Shown: piece by piece, positions 51,905-59,825 of the stretch | Layout: every line of letters starts with the position of its first letter | How positions within the stretch are numbered: position 1 is the first letter of the stretch | Assembly (NCBI GenBank): GCA_002841155.1 | Contig: PHEH01000004.1 | Coordinates: 62,001-126,000 of the forward strand | Reading direction: 5' to 3' | Source: Alphaproteobacteria bacterium HGW-Alphaproteobacteria-18 | GTDB taxonomy: Bacteria > Pseudomonadota > Alphaproteobacteria > Caulobacterales > Hyphomonadaceae | DNA length: 64,000 nucleotides | Notes under the pieces: generated by a model | Databases searched by the model: none | Told to the model about the DNA's origin: nothing | Seen by the model: only the letters and a program-made list of their open reading frames with translations | Made by a program: the position numbers and the translations under genes

Positions 51905-53044
51905 CTAGCCTTCCGCCCTCGGCTTTGACTTTGTGCTCTCCCAGCGGGCGGAGAGCTGTGTGCGGAGTTGCTCGAAGCGGCCTTCGGCGATGGCGGCGCG
52001 CATCTCTGCCATCAGGGCCTGGAAGAAGGCGGTGTTGTGCCAGGAGAGGAGCATGGGGCCGAGATATTCGCCGGCCTTGAAGAGGTGGTGGAGATAAGCG
52101 CGCGAATAGTCCTGGCTGGCGGGGCAGCTGATTGCCGGATCGAGCGGCGCAGTGTCTTCGGCGAATTTGGCGTTGTTGAGATTGAGCGGGCCATCCCAGG
52201 TCCAGGCCTGGCCGTGGCGGCCCGAGCGCGTGGGCAGGACGCAGTCGAACATGTCGATGCCGCGCGCGACGCTTTCGACGAGGTCGATGGGCTTGCCGAC
52301 GCCCATGACATAGCGGGGCATGTGATCCGGCAGATGCGGCATCGTCATGTCGATGGTGGCGCACATCTGGTCATGGCCTTCACCGACAGCGAGACCGCCG
52401 AGCGCGATGCCGCCGAAGCCCTGGCTGGCGACGCCTTTGGCGGAGCGCTCGCGCAGGTCCGGGAAATTTGAGCCCTGTATGATGCCGAAGAGGGTTTGCG
52501 CGTCGCGGGCGTCGAAGGCGTCGAGGCTGCGCTCGCCCCAGCGGAGGGAAAGCTCGAGGCTGCGCTCGGCCTCTTCATGCGTACACGGAAAGTTGGTGCA
52601 TTCGTCAAGCTGCATGGAGATGTCTGCGCCGAGGAGGTCGGCCTGGATCTCGATGGAGCGGGCGGGCGTCAGGCGGTGGGTGGAGCCATCTATATGGCTC
52701 TGGAAGGTGACGCCGTCTGCGTCCATCTTGCGGAGCTGGGCGAGCGACCAGACCTGAAAGCCGCCAGAGTCTGTCAGCATCGGGCCGGACCAGCCGGAGA
52801 ATCTGTGCAGGCCGCCGAGGCGCTGCACGCGCTCGGCGCCGGGGCGGAGCATCAGGTGATAGGTGTTGCCGAGGATGATGTCGGCCCCTGCCCCTTTGAC
52901 CTGATCCATATAGAGGGCCTTGACCGTGCCGGCGGTGCCGACGGGCATGAAGGCGGGCGTGCGAATGTCGCCGCGCGGGGTTTTGAGGCGCCCGGTGCGC
53001 GCCTTGCCTTCGCGGGCGGAGATTTCGAATGGGAACGTAGCCAT
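51905..53044 (-). CDS. tgt: Queuine tRNA-ribosyltransferase with an altered zinc site
   Basis: Tgt, 379 residues, swaps guanine 34 of GUN-anticodon tRNAs for preQ1. Catalytic parts are intact: [43 protein letters not shown] and the nucleophile region [18 protein letters not shown]. The zinc site is not: the usual DPxCxCxxC-x-x-YSRAYL reads [21 protein letters not shown], keeping only the middle Cys (first is Ile, third is Ser). Codons on the minus strand confirm this. Length is normal. Either zinc is lost or the site is closed by other ligands. Confidence 0.93.
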   Translation of the reverse strand: MATFPFEISAREGKARTGRLKTPRGDIRTPAFMPVGTAGTVKALYMDQVKGAGADIILGNTYHLMLRPGAERVQRLGGLHRFSGWSGPMLTDSGGFQVWSLAQLRKMDADGVTFQSHIDGSTHRLTPARSIEIQADLLGADISMQLDECTNFPCTHEEAERSLELSLRWGERSLDAFDARDAQTLFGIIQGSNFPDLRERSAKGVASQGFGGIALGGLAVGEGHDQMCATIDMTMPHLPDHMPRYVMGVGKPIDLVESVARGIDMFDCVLPTRSGRHGQAWTWDGPLNLNNAKFAEDTAPLDPAISCPASQDYSRAYLHHLFKAGEYLGPMLLSWHNTAFFQALMAEMRAAIAEGRFEQLRTQLSARWESTKSKPRAEG

Positions 53045-53170
53045 GAGGCGGGCGTATAGGCGCGCGGGGGCGGGAAGCCAAGTGGGGAGGCTTCGCGGGG
53101 GGCTTTGGGCAGCGCGGGCGGCCGGAACGCGCGGGGGCGCGGCCGGTGGTGGTGTGATTTATTTTCAGGT

Positions 53171-53248
53171 CCGCTCATCCCCGCGAAGGCGGGGATCTCG
53201 TGCGGTTTTTCCCGACTCCTAGACCCCCGCCTTCGCGGGGGTGAGCGG
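53171..53248. repeat. Inverted repeat of the CCCGCGAAGGCGGGG type
   Basis: Arms CCGCTCATCCCCGCGAAGGC(GGGG) at 53171-53194 and its inverse at 53225-53248 match over 24 bases with one mismatch and are followed by a T-run (GTTTTTTTGG). The core CCCGCGAAGGCGGGG is a common intergenic element in Caulobacterales-type genomes (from memory). It lies in the 220-base gap upstream of tgt. Confidence 0.82.
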
Positions 53249-53265
53249 GTTTTTTTGGTTTTAGG

Positions 53266-53655
53266 CTAGGAGGTGTCGGCGGGTGCCATTCCCCCCTCCG
53301 TCCGCTTCGCGTCCACCTCCCCCGCTGCGCAGGGGAGGATATCAGCGTTTGGGGCTGAGGGATTGGGAGCCAGGAGGGTTTCGGATTCTTCGCGGAAAAC
53401 GCCTGCGAGGTTTGGAGAGATATGGCTTTCCCAGACGGGGTTGTCCCAGCTGGCTCTGATGGCTTTAGGCTTGCGATAGGCGCGCCATGAGTCGCCGGCA
53501 TAGACGATGTGGACGTGGCCCCATTTGGTGACGGAGATCAGGAGGGTTCTAAGCTCTGCATCCTGACGTTTGAAGATCCAGCGCAGCTGCAGCCAGAGGT
53601 ATGGCCAGAAGACGGGAAATACGTGAGCATAGAGGCGGGTGATCTGGGGTGTCAT
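53266..53655 (-). CDS. Hypothetical protein whose 3' end is a repeat element
   Basis: A 129-residue frame. The first 90 residues look like a real protein: an N-terminal hydrophobic segment (LYAHVFPVFWPYLWLQLRWIF), then AELRTLLISVTKWGHVHIVY and SWRAYRKPKAIRASWDNPVWESHI. The last 25-30 residues (ILPCAAGEVDAKRTEGG region) are the translation of an intergenic repeat at 53286-53342 related to the arm at 2105-2131, so the original C-terminus was probably replaced when the repeat arrived. No homologue known to me. Real but of modest confidence. Confidence 0.55.
   Translation of the reverse strand: MTPQITRLYAHVFPVFWPYLWLQLRWIFKRQDAELRTLLISVTKWGHVHIVYAGDSWRAYRKPKAIRASWDNPVWESHISPNLAGVFREESETLLAPNPSAPNADILPCAAGEVDAKRTEGGMAPADTS
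53286..53342. repeat. Repeat of the CACCTCCCCCGCT family inside the 3' end of a gene
   Basis: CACCTCCCCCGCTGCGCAGG with the following GGAGGAT (53314-53340) matches the 27-base arm at 2105-2131 with one mismatch, and CCCCCTCCGTCCGCTTCGCG on its left matches the outer portion of that element. Only one half of the palindrome is present here. Confidence 0.8.
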
Positions 53656-53770
53656 GGAAGGGAGTATAAGTCCGTTCCCGGAGGGGGTGGTGAGATTTAT
53701 TTTTTTGCGCGGTTTTGCTGGGGGTTTGGCGGGATTTTTGTTGGATAGGGAGCGTTTTTATGGAGAGCGG

Positions 53771-53893
53771 CCCCACCCTATCCCTCCCCACCTTCGTGGG
53801 GAGGGGACCTGTTGTGCGTGGGGTGAGGTTGCGTTTCGGCGGAGAGCGACTTGCCCCCTCCCCATGACTATGGGGAGGGTTGGGGTGGGGGTG
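53771..53893. repeat. Nested CTCCCC palindrome repeat
   Basis: CCTCCCCACCTTCGTGGGGAGG forms a tight hairpin near 53783-53804, and CCCCCTCCCCATGACTATGG(GGAGGG) forms a second near 53863-53879. The outer parts CCCCACCCTATCCCTCCCC and GGGGAGGGTTGGGGTGGGG pair with few mismatches, giving a two-hairpin cruciform of about 123 bases, similar in plan to those at 2083 and 33098. Confidence 0.8.
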
Positions 53894-53911
53894 CTGTCGG
53901 CTTGACGCGCC

Positions 53912-53970
53912 GTTGGAGTTTTTTGCCGAAAGCTCCCGAAAAACTCCAACCGGAGGCCGAAAACTCCAAC
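53912..53970 (-). terminator. Terminator repeat of the GTTGGAGTTTTT family
   Basis: GTTGGAGTTTTTT at 53912 pairs with AAAAAACTCCAAC-like sequence at 53937-53950; a second AAAACTCCAAC follows at 53960. Placed seven bases past the end of the EstB-like gene (minus strand), so it would end that transcript. The stem sequence is identical to the one at 46501-46526. Confidence 0.82.
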
Positions 53971-53976
53971 CGCGCC

Positions 53977-55119
53977 CTACCCCGCCATGAACACCTGCCA
54001 GGCGGCCATGAGCATGGCGAAGGCGCGCAGGTCGCCTGTGGTGGTGGGGGCCATCTTGTTCATGACGTAGGCGTAGGTGGCGCGTTGGTCCATGTCGATG
54101 ACGGCGAGGGAGCCGCCATAGCCGCCCCAGAAGATGGTGTTGGGATTGGGGAAGTTTGCCATGCCGCCGGGCAGGCCGAAGCCGAGGCCGTAGCGGACTG
54201 GCATGCCGAGGATGAGGTCTGTGCCTTCGATCTGAAGCTCCAGTGCCTTGCGGCAACCGGCTTCGGACAGGATCTGCTTGCCGCCGGCAGAACCGCCATT
54301 GGCGAGGATGGTGTGGACGAGGGCGACCGAGCGGGCGTTGCCTGTGCCGCCGGCGGCCGGGATTTCCGCCGCGCGCCAGGCACGGGTGCGCGTGTCGAGC
54401 GGATTGATCGGAGGATTGTTGGCCATGTTGGTGATGAGGGGGTCGGTGGTCCCCGCCCCCAGACCTGCGCCGGTTGGCGGGGGCGTGAGATCAGCGACGC
54501 GGTGATCCTCCGTAGCCGGAAGGCCGATATGGAAGTCTGCGCCCAGCGGCCCGGCGATCTCCTTGCGGAAGAGCGTGCCGACGGTTTCGCCCGCGACGCG
54601 GCGGATGACTTCGCCGACGAGATAGCCCTGCGTCATGGCGTGATAGCCGGGCGCGCTGCCGGGTTTCCAATAGGGCGCCTGGGCGGCCAACAGGCTGGTG
54701 GCCTTTTCCCAGTCATAGAGGTCTTCGCGCACCAGCGGTTCTTTCCAGCCGGAGAGGCCGGCCGAATGGCTCATCAGATGGGCAACGGTGATGTCTGCTT
54801 TTCCGTTGGCGGCAAATTCCGGCCAATATTTCGCAACGGGGGCGGCGAAATCGAGCGCGCCTTTGTCTGCCAGAAAGAGCGCGGTGAGCGCCGTCATTGT
54901 CTTGGTGGTGGAGTAGACGTTGACGAGGGTGTCTTGCTGCCAGGGCTTTGTCTGTTCCTCGTCTGCGTAGCCGCCCCAGATATCCACGACGGGCTTGCCG
55001 TCGAGCGTCATGCAGAAGGCGGCGCCGTTTTCCCCGCCATTGGCGAAGTTCTGCGCGAAGGCATCGCGGACGGCCGCAAAGCGCGGCTCCACATGCCCGT
55101 GGATTTCGGTCTGGCTCAT
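53977..55119 (-). CDS. Serine hydrolase of the beta-lactamase/EstB family
   Basis: A 380-residue class-C-like serine hydrolase. The nucleophile motif is VYSTTKTMTAL (SxxK, about residue 70), the Tyr motif is in GSAPGYHAMTQGYLVGE (YHA in place of YxN), and the third motif region reads FWGGYGGSLAVID. This pattern fits esterase EstB and related carboxylesterases rather than true beta-lactamases. No signal peptide, so it is cytoplasmic. Substrates of such enzymes are small esters. Confidence 0.9.
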   Translation of the reverse strand: MSQTEIHGHVEPRFAAVRDAFAQNFANGGENGAAFCMTLDGKPVVDIWGGYADEEQTKPWQQDTLVNVYSTTKTMTALTALFLADKGALDFAAPVAKYWPEFAANGKADITVAHLMSHSAGLSGWKEPLVREDLYDWEKATSLLAAQAPYWKPGSAPGYHAMTQGYLVGEVIRRVAGETVGTLFRKEIAGPLGADFHIGLPATEDHRVADLTPPPTGAGLGAGTTDPLITNMANNPPINPLDTRTRAWRAAEIPAAGGTGNARSVALVHTILANGGSAGGKQILSEAGCRKALELQIEGTDLILGMPVRYGLGFGLPGGMANFPNPNTIFWGGYGGSLAVIDMDQRATYAYVMNKMAPTTTGDLRAFAMLMAAWQVFMAG

Positions 55120-55217
55120 TGGTTTCCCCCAAAAGGATCTGGCCTGCCTTCATGGGCAGGTCTGTATCGGTATTGGGGTTAGGACGCCGCCAGAAGGCTG
55201 GCAAGGGGGGCGCGAGG

Positions 55218-56105
55218 TCAGAAGTCGATGGAGGCGCCGGCAAGCTCGGGGAGCTGGAGGACGATCACAAGATCACGCAGTTCCTGGCGGGCGGCCTTGT
55301 GGCTCATCGTGAAGGCGACGTTGGAGCCTTCCTCGGTGAGGTCCAGGAGGGTGAGGCCTGCGGGGAAAAGCTCGCGGTAGATAACGCGCTCGGAAAGGCC
55401 CGGCGCAAGGCGGAAGCCGATGCGCTTGGAGAGGTTGAGCAGCGCGCCGCCCACACGTTCCTTGTTGCGGGCTGCCAGCGGGGACATGCGATTGCGCATG
55501 ACCACCCAGTCAATCGGGCGGCGGCTGGTCTGGGCTTTCTTCTTGCGGCAGTCCCACACCATTTCCGAATAGAAGCTGGGGCGGAGAACTTCGAGCGTCT
55601 GGGGATTTACGTCGCCCAGAAGGTCGAAATCCACGAAGCTGTCATTGAGCGGGGTGATCAGCGTGTCGGCGTTGCGATGCGCGATGCGGGAGAGGAACGT
55701 ATCACCGCCAGGCGCATCGATCAGGATGAAGTCGCAGGTCTGTTTGAGACGGGCGAGACCGAACTCGAAGCGCTCGCGTTCCTCTGCCTCGGCCCGGTCA
55801 AGGTCGCGCTCCTGGCTCGCTTCGACGCGGACAATCTCCGGCATGACGAGGGTGGCGCCTGTATTCTGGGCCCAACGCGCGCGGTTTTCGAGATAGCGGG
55901 TGAGCGAGCGCTGGCGGACGTCGAGATCGATGACGCCGACCTTCTTGCCAGTGCGCAGGAGGGATACAGACAGGTGAATGGAGACGGTGGACTTGCCTGC
56001 CCCGCCCTTCTCATTGCCGATGACAATGACACGCGCGTCCCGCGCAGGGGCCTCAAGGCCCGCACCCGGAACGCGGCTGAACTGAGCGACGCCGTCAGCG
56101 GGCAT
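55218..56105 (-). CDS. mipZ: Cell-division positioning ATPase MipZ
   Basis: A 295-residue ParA/MinD-type ATPase that forms a bipolar gradient and keeps FtsZ away from the poles. Seen: RVIVIGNEKGGAGKSTVSIHL (deviant Walker A with both lysines), VIDLDVRQRSLTRYLENR, DFILIDAPGGDTFLSRIAH and LITPLNDSFVDFDLLGDVNP, then WVVMRNRMSPLAARN and PGLSERVIYRELFPAGLTLLDL. This set matches Caulobacter MipZ closely. The N-terminus is about 20 residues longer than in Caulobacter; GGAGGAG upstream supports the ATG at 56105. Confidence 0.95.
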   Translation of the reverse strand: MPADGVAQFSRVPGAGLEAPARDARVIVIGNEKGGAGKSTVSIHLSVSLLRTGKKVGVIDLDVRQRSLTRYLENRARWAQNTGATLVMPEIVRVEASQERDLDRAEAEERERFEFGLARLKQTCDFILIDAPGGDTFLSRIAHRNADTLITPLNDSFVDFDLLGDVNPQTLEVLRPSFYSEMVWDCRKKKAQTSRRPIDWVVMRNRMSPLAARNKERVGGALLNLSKRIGFRLAPGLSERVIYRELFPAGLTLLDLTEEGSNVAFTMSHKAARQELRDLVIVLQLPELAGASIDF

Positions 56106-56166
56106 CCAGGGAACTCCACAACTCCTCCGGCGGTAATCCGCCGGTCAAACGTTCTTCAGGCGTGCT

Positions 56167-56643
56167 TCAGGCGACGCGCTGCAATACTTCGCCCGACTGC
56201 GCGTGGTGGCTGGCACCGGTCCGCGGCAGCGCGAAGGTATGTTCGACAAAGAGGTCGTCATCCTCGAAGGGGACAACGTTTGTGAGCACTGGAATCGGCG
56301 CGCGATCTTCGTCGAAGAGCATCGGATCGATGGCGAGGCGCGCATCCAGAGGCGCGCTGTAAGCCATTTCGGCGGCTTCCGGAACGCGCGCGAGGCTGGA
56401 CAGCACATTGCGAAGCGAGGAAAGAGCACCGGAGACGCGGGAATACTCCTGCTCCAGCATGTAGGCACCGGAGGAAAGGTTGGTTTCAGACCGGTCAAAC
56501 AACCAGCTATCATTCTCTTCATCCGGGCGAAGGGCGCCCATGATGGGTTCAGGATGCCTTTCAGCGATATTCGCTTTGCGGAAGCCAAGCGAAACCCCCA
56601 GAAGGGCGAGCGAGCGGAGAGTGTTTACGATGCGCTGGGTCAT
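56167..56643 (-). CDS. Hypothetical protein upstream of mipZ
   Basis: A 158-residue soluble, mostly acidic protein. N-terminal hydrophobic stretch (VNTLRSLALLGVSLGF) is too short and basic-poor for a firm signal call. The middle YMLEQEYSRVSGALSSLRNVLSSLARV looks like a coiled helix; the C-terminal half is strand- and Asp/Glu-rich (VLTNVVPFEDDDLFVEHTFALPR). It lies 61 bases before mipZ on the same strand, so both may share a transcript. Not recognised. Confidence 0.6.
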   Translation of the reverse strand: MTQRIVNTLRSLALLGVSLGFRKANIAERHPEPIMGALRPDEENDSWLFDRSETNLSSGAYMLEQEYSRVSGALSSLRNVLSSLARVPEAAEMAYSAPLDARLAIDPMLFDEDRAPIPVLTNVVPFEDDDLFVEHTFALPRTGASHHAQSGEVLQRVA

Positions 56644-56710
56644 GTCTGTAAAATTCCCGCTTATGGGTTAACAACGCATTAACTTCATCAAGAAGCAGGA
56701 CATCTGGAAA

Positions 56711-57592
56711 GTGAATTCCACGAAAGAAAACTCGGTAGAGATCATCCGCACACGCAAGGCACTTCAGGCCCGTGTGCGTGCCTGGAAACAGGCAGGTGAA
56801 ACCGTCGGTTTCGTGCCCACGATGGGCGCGTTGCATGAGGGGCATCTCTCGCTCATTGAAAAAGCTCAGGAAAAGGCCACGCGCACGGTGGCGAGCATTT
56901 TCGTCAACCCGGCGCAGTTTGCCCCTGGCGAAGATTTCGACACCTATCCGCGCCGCGAAACCGAAGACATTGCGAAACTGGCGCGCGTAAATTGCGACGC
57001 GGTTTACCTGCCGACTGTTGCAGAAATGTATCCTGAAGGCTCGGTCACGAATGTCCGCGTCGAATCGCTGTCGGACCTGCTGGACGGGATTTACCGGCCG
57101 CATTTCTTCTATGGGGTGGCGACGGTTGTGGCGCGCCTCTTCCTGCACGCGCAGCCCGATGTGGCGGTGTTCGGCGAGAAGGATTACCAGCAGTTGCAGG
57201 TCATTCGCCGGATGGTGCGGGATCTGGGCTTTCCCATCGAGATCATCGGCGGCGTAACGCGGCGGGATGCGGACGGGCTCGCCCAGTCTTCCCGCAATCT
57301 TTATCTTTCCCCAGAGGAACGCCGGGCGGCAGGAGCAATCTATTCGGCCATGCACCGCGCGTCGATGCGGATGAGCCTTGGCACCCTGCCCTCCCAGGCG
57401 CTGAAGGAAGCGGAAGGCTACATCCTGACCGCCGGATTCGCGAAGATCGACTATGTGACGCTGGTAGACCCGGCGACGTTACAGGCGCTGCCCGCCGATG
57501 AACCGCTGGCGGAGGGCGTGGCCGCGCGTCTGCTGGCGGCGGCGTGGATCGGCAAGACGCGGCTGATCGACAATATCAGCGTGACGCGGTGA
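56711..57592 (+). CDS. panC: Pantoate-beta-alanine ligase
   Basis: PanC, 293 residues, condenses pantoate and beta-alanine with ATP to pantothenate. Seen: VGFVPTMGALHEGHLSLIEKA (HxGH adenylate motif), SIFVNPAQFAPGEDFDTYPR, GEKDYQQLQVIRRMV, and the KMSKS-like DGLAQSSRNLYLSPEER. Start is GTG at 56711, preceded by GGAAA. The gene is divergent from the hypothetical protein and mipZ, and its last 17 bases overlap the end of the convergent hisC. Confidence 0.96.
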   Translation: MNSTKENSVEIIRTRKALQARVRAWKQAGETVGFVPTMGALHEGHLSLIEKAQEKATRTVASIFVNPAQFAPGEDFDTYPRRETEDIAKLARVNCDAVYLPTVAEMYPEGSVTNVRVESLSDLLDGIYRPHFFYGVATVVARLFLHAQPDVAVFGEKDYQQLQVIRRMVRDLGFPIEIIGGVTRRDADGLAQSSRNLYLSPEERRAAGAIYSAMHRASMRMSLGTLPSQALKEAEGYILTAGFAKIDYVTLVDPATLQALPADEPLAEGVAARLLAAAWIGKTRLIDNISVTR

Positions 57593-58679
57593 AGGCCTTC
57601 ATGGCGTCCAGGAAACGTTGATTATCCTCAGCACTGCCGACCGAGATACGCAGCTTGGTGGGCAGGCCATAGCCGCTGATGGCGCGCACGAGGATGTCGT
57701 TATCCTTCAGGTGCTGGTTGGCGGCAGCGGCCCACTCGGCGGAGCCGAACTCGGTGACGATGAAGTTGGCATGTGAGGGCGGCGTGGGCAGGCCCATCGC
57801 GCTCAGGGCATCGGTCATGACGGCGCGCCAGTGGGTGTTGTGATCCCGTGACATCTTGAGGAAATCCTCGTCGCCCACACAGGCGATGCCGGCGGCGGCA
57901 GCGATGCTGCTGACATTGAACGGGCCGCGGATGCGCTGGTAGATCGCGGCGATCCCGGCGGGCATATAGGCCCAGCCAAGACGCATGGCGGCCAGACCGT
58001 AGATCTTGGAGAAGGTGCGCATCATCACGGTGTTGTCGCGCCGGTCGACGAGGTCGCGCAGCTCAGCCTCATAGGTGGGGCCGAGATATTCCGAATAGGC
58101 GCCATCCACCACGAAGAGGACGTGCGGCGGGAGGGCGTCCTGCAGGGCTTTCAGGTCATCGACCGACAGCATGGTGCCGGTCGGGTTGTTCGGATTGGCG
58201 AGGAAGAGGAGTTTCGTGCGCGGGCTGACGGCGCCGAGGATGGCGTTGACGCCGGCGGTCATATCCGTTTCCGGCACGGTGACGGAGGTGGCGCCGTGTG
58301 CGCCCGCCGAGACGCGGTACATCGAGAAGGCGTGTTCGGTGAACAGCACTTCATCGCCCGGCCCGGCATAGCATTGGGTCAGCAGGTGGATGATCTCGTC
58401 AGAGCCGGCCGAGGTGACGACGCGGGAGACATCCGCAATGCCTTTGGCCGCAGCGATGGCCGCGCGAAGGGGGCCGTAATCGGGGTCTGGATAGACGTGG
58501 ACAGTGCCGGCCGCCGCCTGGGCCGCCGCGACCGCTTTGGGGCTTGGCCCGAAGGGGTTTTCATTGGAGGCAAGCATCGCCACAGGGCCCTTGGCGCCAT
58601 GCAGCTTTCCACCCGGAACATAGGGTTTGGTGGCCGCAATGTGCGGGAGGGGCTCAATCTGGCTCATGGGCTTGCTCAT
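57576..58679 (-). CDS. hisC: Histidinol-phosphate aminotransferase or related aromatic aminotransferase
   Basis: A 367-residue class II aminotransferase. Substrate loop NENPFGPSP, TSAGSDEIIHLL, PNNPTGTMLS, the Asp in VDGAYSEYLG, the PLP lysine in TFSKIYGLAAMRLGW and the C-terminal RISVGSAEDNQRFL are visible. HisC-type enzymes also serve as phenylalanine/tyrosine transaminases; no his or aro genes are nearby, so the true substrate is open. The 3' end overlaps panC by 17 bases (convergent). Confidence 0.88.
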   Translation of the reverse strand: MSKPMSQIEPLPHIAATKPYVPGGKLHGAKGPVAMLASNENPFGPSPKAVAAAQAAAGTVHVYPDPDYGPLRAAIAAAKGIADVSRVVTSAGSDEIIHLLTQCYAGPGDEVLFTEHAFSMYRVSAGAHGATSVTVPETDMTAGVNAILGAVSPRTKLLFLANPNNPTGTMLSVDDLKALQDALPPHVLFVVDGAYSEYLGPTYEAELRDLVDRRDNTVMMRTFSKIYGLAAMRLGWAYMPAGIAAIYQRIRGPFNVSSIAAAAGIACVGDEDFLKMSRDHNTHWRAVMTDALSAMGLPTPPSHANFIVTEFGSAEWAAAANQHLKDNDILVRAISGYGLPTKLRISVGSAEDNQRFLDAMKAFTASR

Positions 58680-58724
58680 GGGCTGGGCGCTTACACCAAA
58701 GGCCGGGCGCAGGGAACTGGCCGG

Positions 58725-59825
58725 TTAGCCCTCCGGCGCTGCGGTGGTTTCGCGCACCACCAGGCGGTAAGGCAGGACGGCCTTCTGGCCCGCGCCGGAA
58801 GCGCGCTTCTCAAGCAGCATGCCGACCGCGACCGAAGCCATTTCCCGGCTGGGTTGGGCAATGGTCGTGAGCGCCGGATAGACGACCGAGGCCAGCGGGG
58901 TATCGTCAAACCCGGCGACCGATAGCTGCTCGGGCACGCGCAGGCCCGACCGGAAGGCCACGGCCAGCACGGCAGCGGCCATATCATCATTGCTGGCAAA
59001 GATGGCCGTGGGACGCGGGGCGGCGCTGAGAAGCTGCGCAGCCGCCTGAAGACCAGATTCATAGTCAAAGGTGCCGCGCGCGATCAGGCCTTCATCGACG
59101 GCAAGCCCGGCGGCAGCCAGGCTTGCCCGGTAGCCGGCTTCACGCAGGAGCGATTGCGGGTGGCTGGCGGGGCCGGCGATGAAACCGATGCGGCGATGGC
59201 CAAGGCCGATCAGGTGGCGCGTCATCTCCCCGGCGGCGGCCTCGTCATCCATCGTGACATGGCCAATTTCGCCCTCGGCAAGCGTATGCGAGAGGCGCAC
59301 GAAGGGCGTCCCGGCCGCTATCAGGCTGGCCATCAGGGTGTTGTCTTCGGTCAGGGGCGGAATAAGCACCGCGCCGGCAAGCGCCGCGCCGCCACGTGGA
59401 GGGCCGCCTTGCTCAAGATGCTCGAAGGCGATGCTGAACCCTTCGGCGTTGCCGCGCTGGAGCGCCCCGATCTGGATTTCGCCCAGGTAGTTGCGGGATG
59501 GGTTGGAATAGAAAACACCGATCAAGCGGCTCTGCCCGGCCCGCAGGCTGCGCGCATGCTGATTGGCACGATAGCCGAGGCGCGCAACGGCCTCCATGAC
59601 CCGCACCCTGGTTTCGCCACGTACATTCTGCTCACCGTTCAGAACGCGGCTTACTGTTTTGAAGGAAACGCCAGCCTCTCGGGCCACATCCACAATTGTA
59701 GCCGGGCGCCGATCATTCGTGTCGATGGTATCCCCCTCGGACGATGCCGCTTCCTGATCAAACCTGGCCAGACCATAGGACGGCTGTTCGCCCTCGCGCA
59801 ATGGCGAGACGAGCAAACGCGACAA
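58725..59825 (-). CDS. LacI-family transcriptional repressor
   Basis: A 366-residue repressor. After about 40 unrelated-looking residues comes the LacI helix-turn-helix (TIVDVAREAGVSFKTVSRVLNG) and hinge (ARSLRAGQSRLIGVFYSNPS), then a periplasmic-binding-like effector domain (FIAGPASHPQS, AIFASNDDMAAAVL, GFDDTPLASVVYPALTTI). The only initiation codon giving the full frame is TTG at 59825, directly after the TGA of lysR (TGATTG), so translation is probably coupled; the extra N-terminal 40 residues may in part not be translated. Effector unknown. Confidence 0.88.
   Translation of the reverse strand: MSRLLVSPLREGEQPSYGLARFDQEAASSEGDTIDTNDRRPATIVDVAREAGVSFKTVSRVLNGEQNVRGETRVRVMEAVARLGYRANQHARSLRAGQSRLIGVFYSNPSRNYLGEIQIGALQRGNAEGFSIAFEHLEQGGPPRGGAALAGAVLIPPLTEDNTLMASLIAAGTPFVRLSHTLAEGEIGHVTMDDEAAAGEMTRHLIGLGHRRIGFIAGPASHPQSLLREAGYRASLAAAGLAVDEGLIARGTFDYESGLQAAAQLLSAAPRPTAIFASNDDMAAAVLAVAFRSGLRVPEQLSVAGFDDTPLASVVYPALTTIAQPSREMASVAVGMLLEKRASGAGQKAVLPYRLVVRETTAAPEG

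Larger units (their letters stand above)
53656..53976. other. Gene-free, repeat-filled gap (321 bases)
   Basis: No credible gene is present between the hypothetical protein gene (its start at 53655) and the end of the EstB-like gene. The stretch contains an AT-rich 90 bases (probably the promoter side of the hypothetical gene), then a CTCCCC palindrome cluster (53771-53893) and the GTTGGAGTTTTT terminator repeat (53912-53970). Confidence 0.7.

Noticed and set aside
53851-55182. 443-residue frame antisense to the EstB-like gene
   Set aside because: Shadow frame crossing a repeat-filled gap; no motif.
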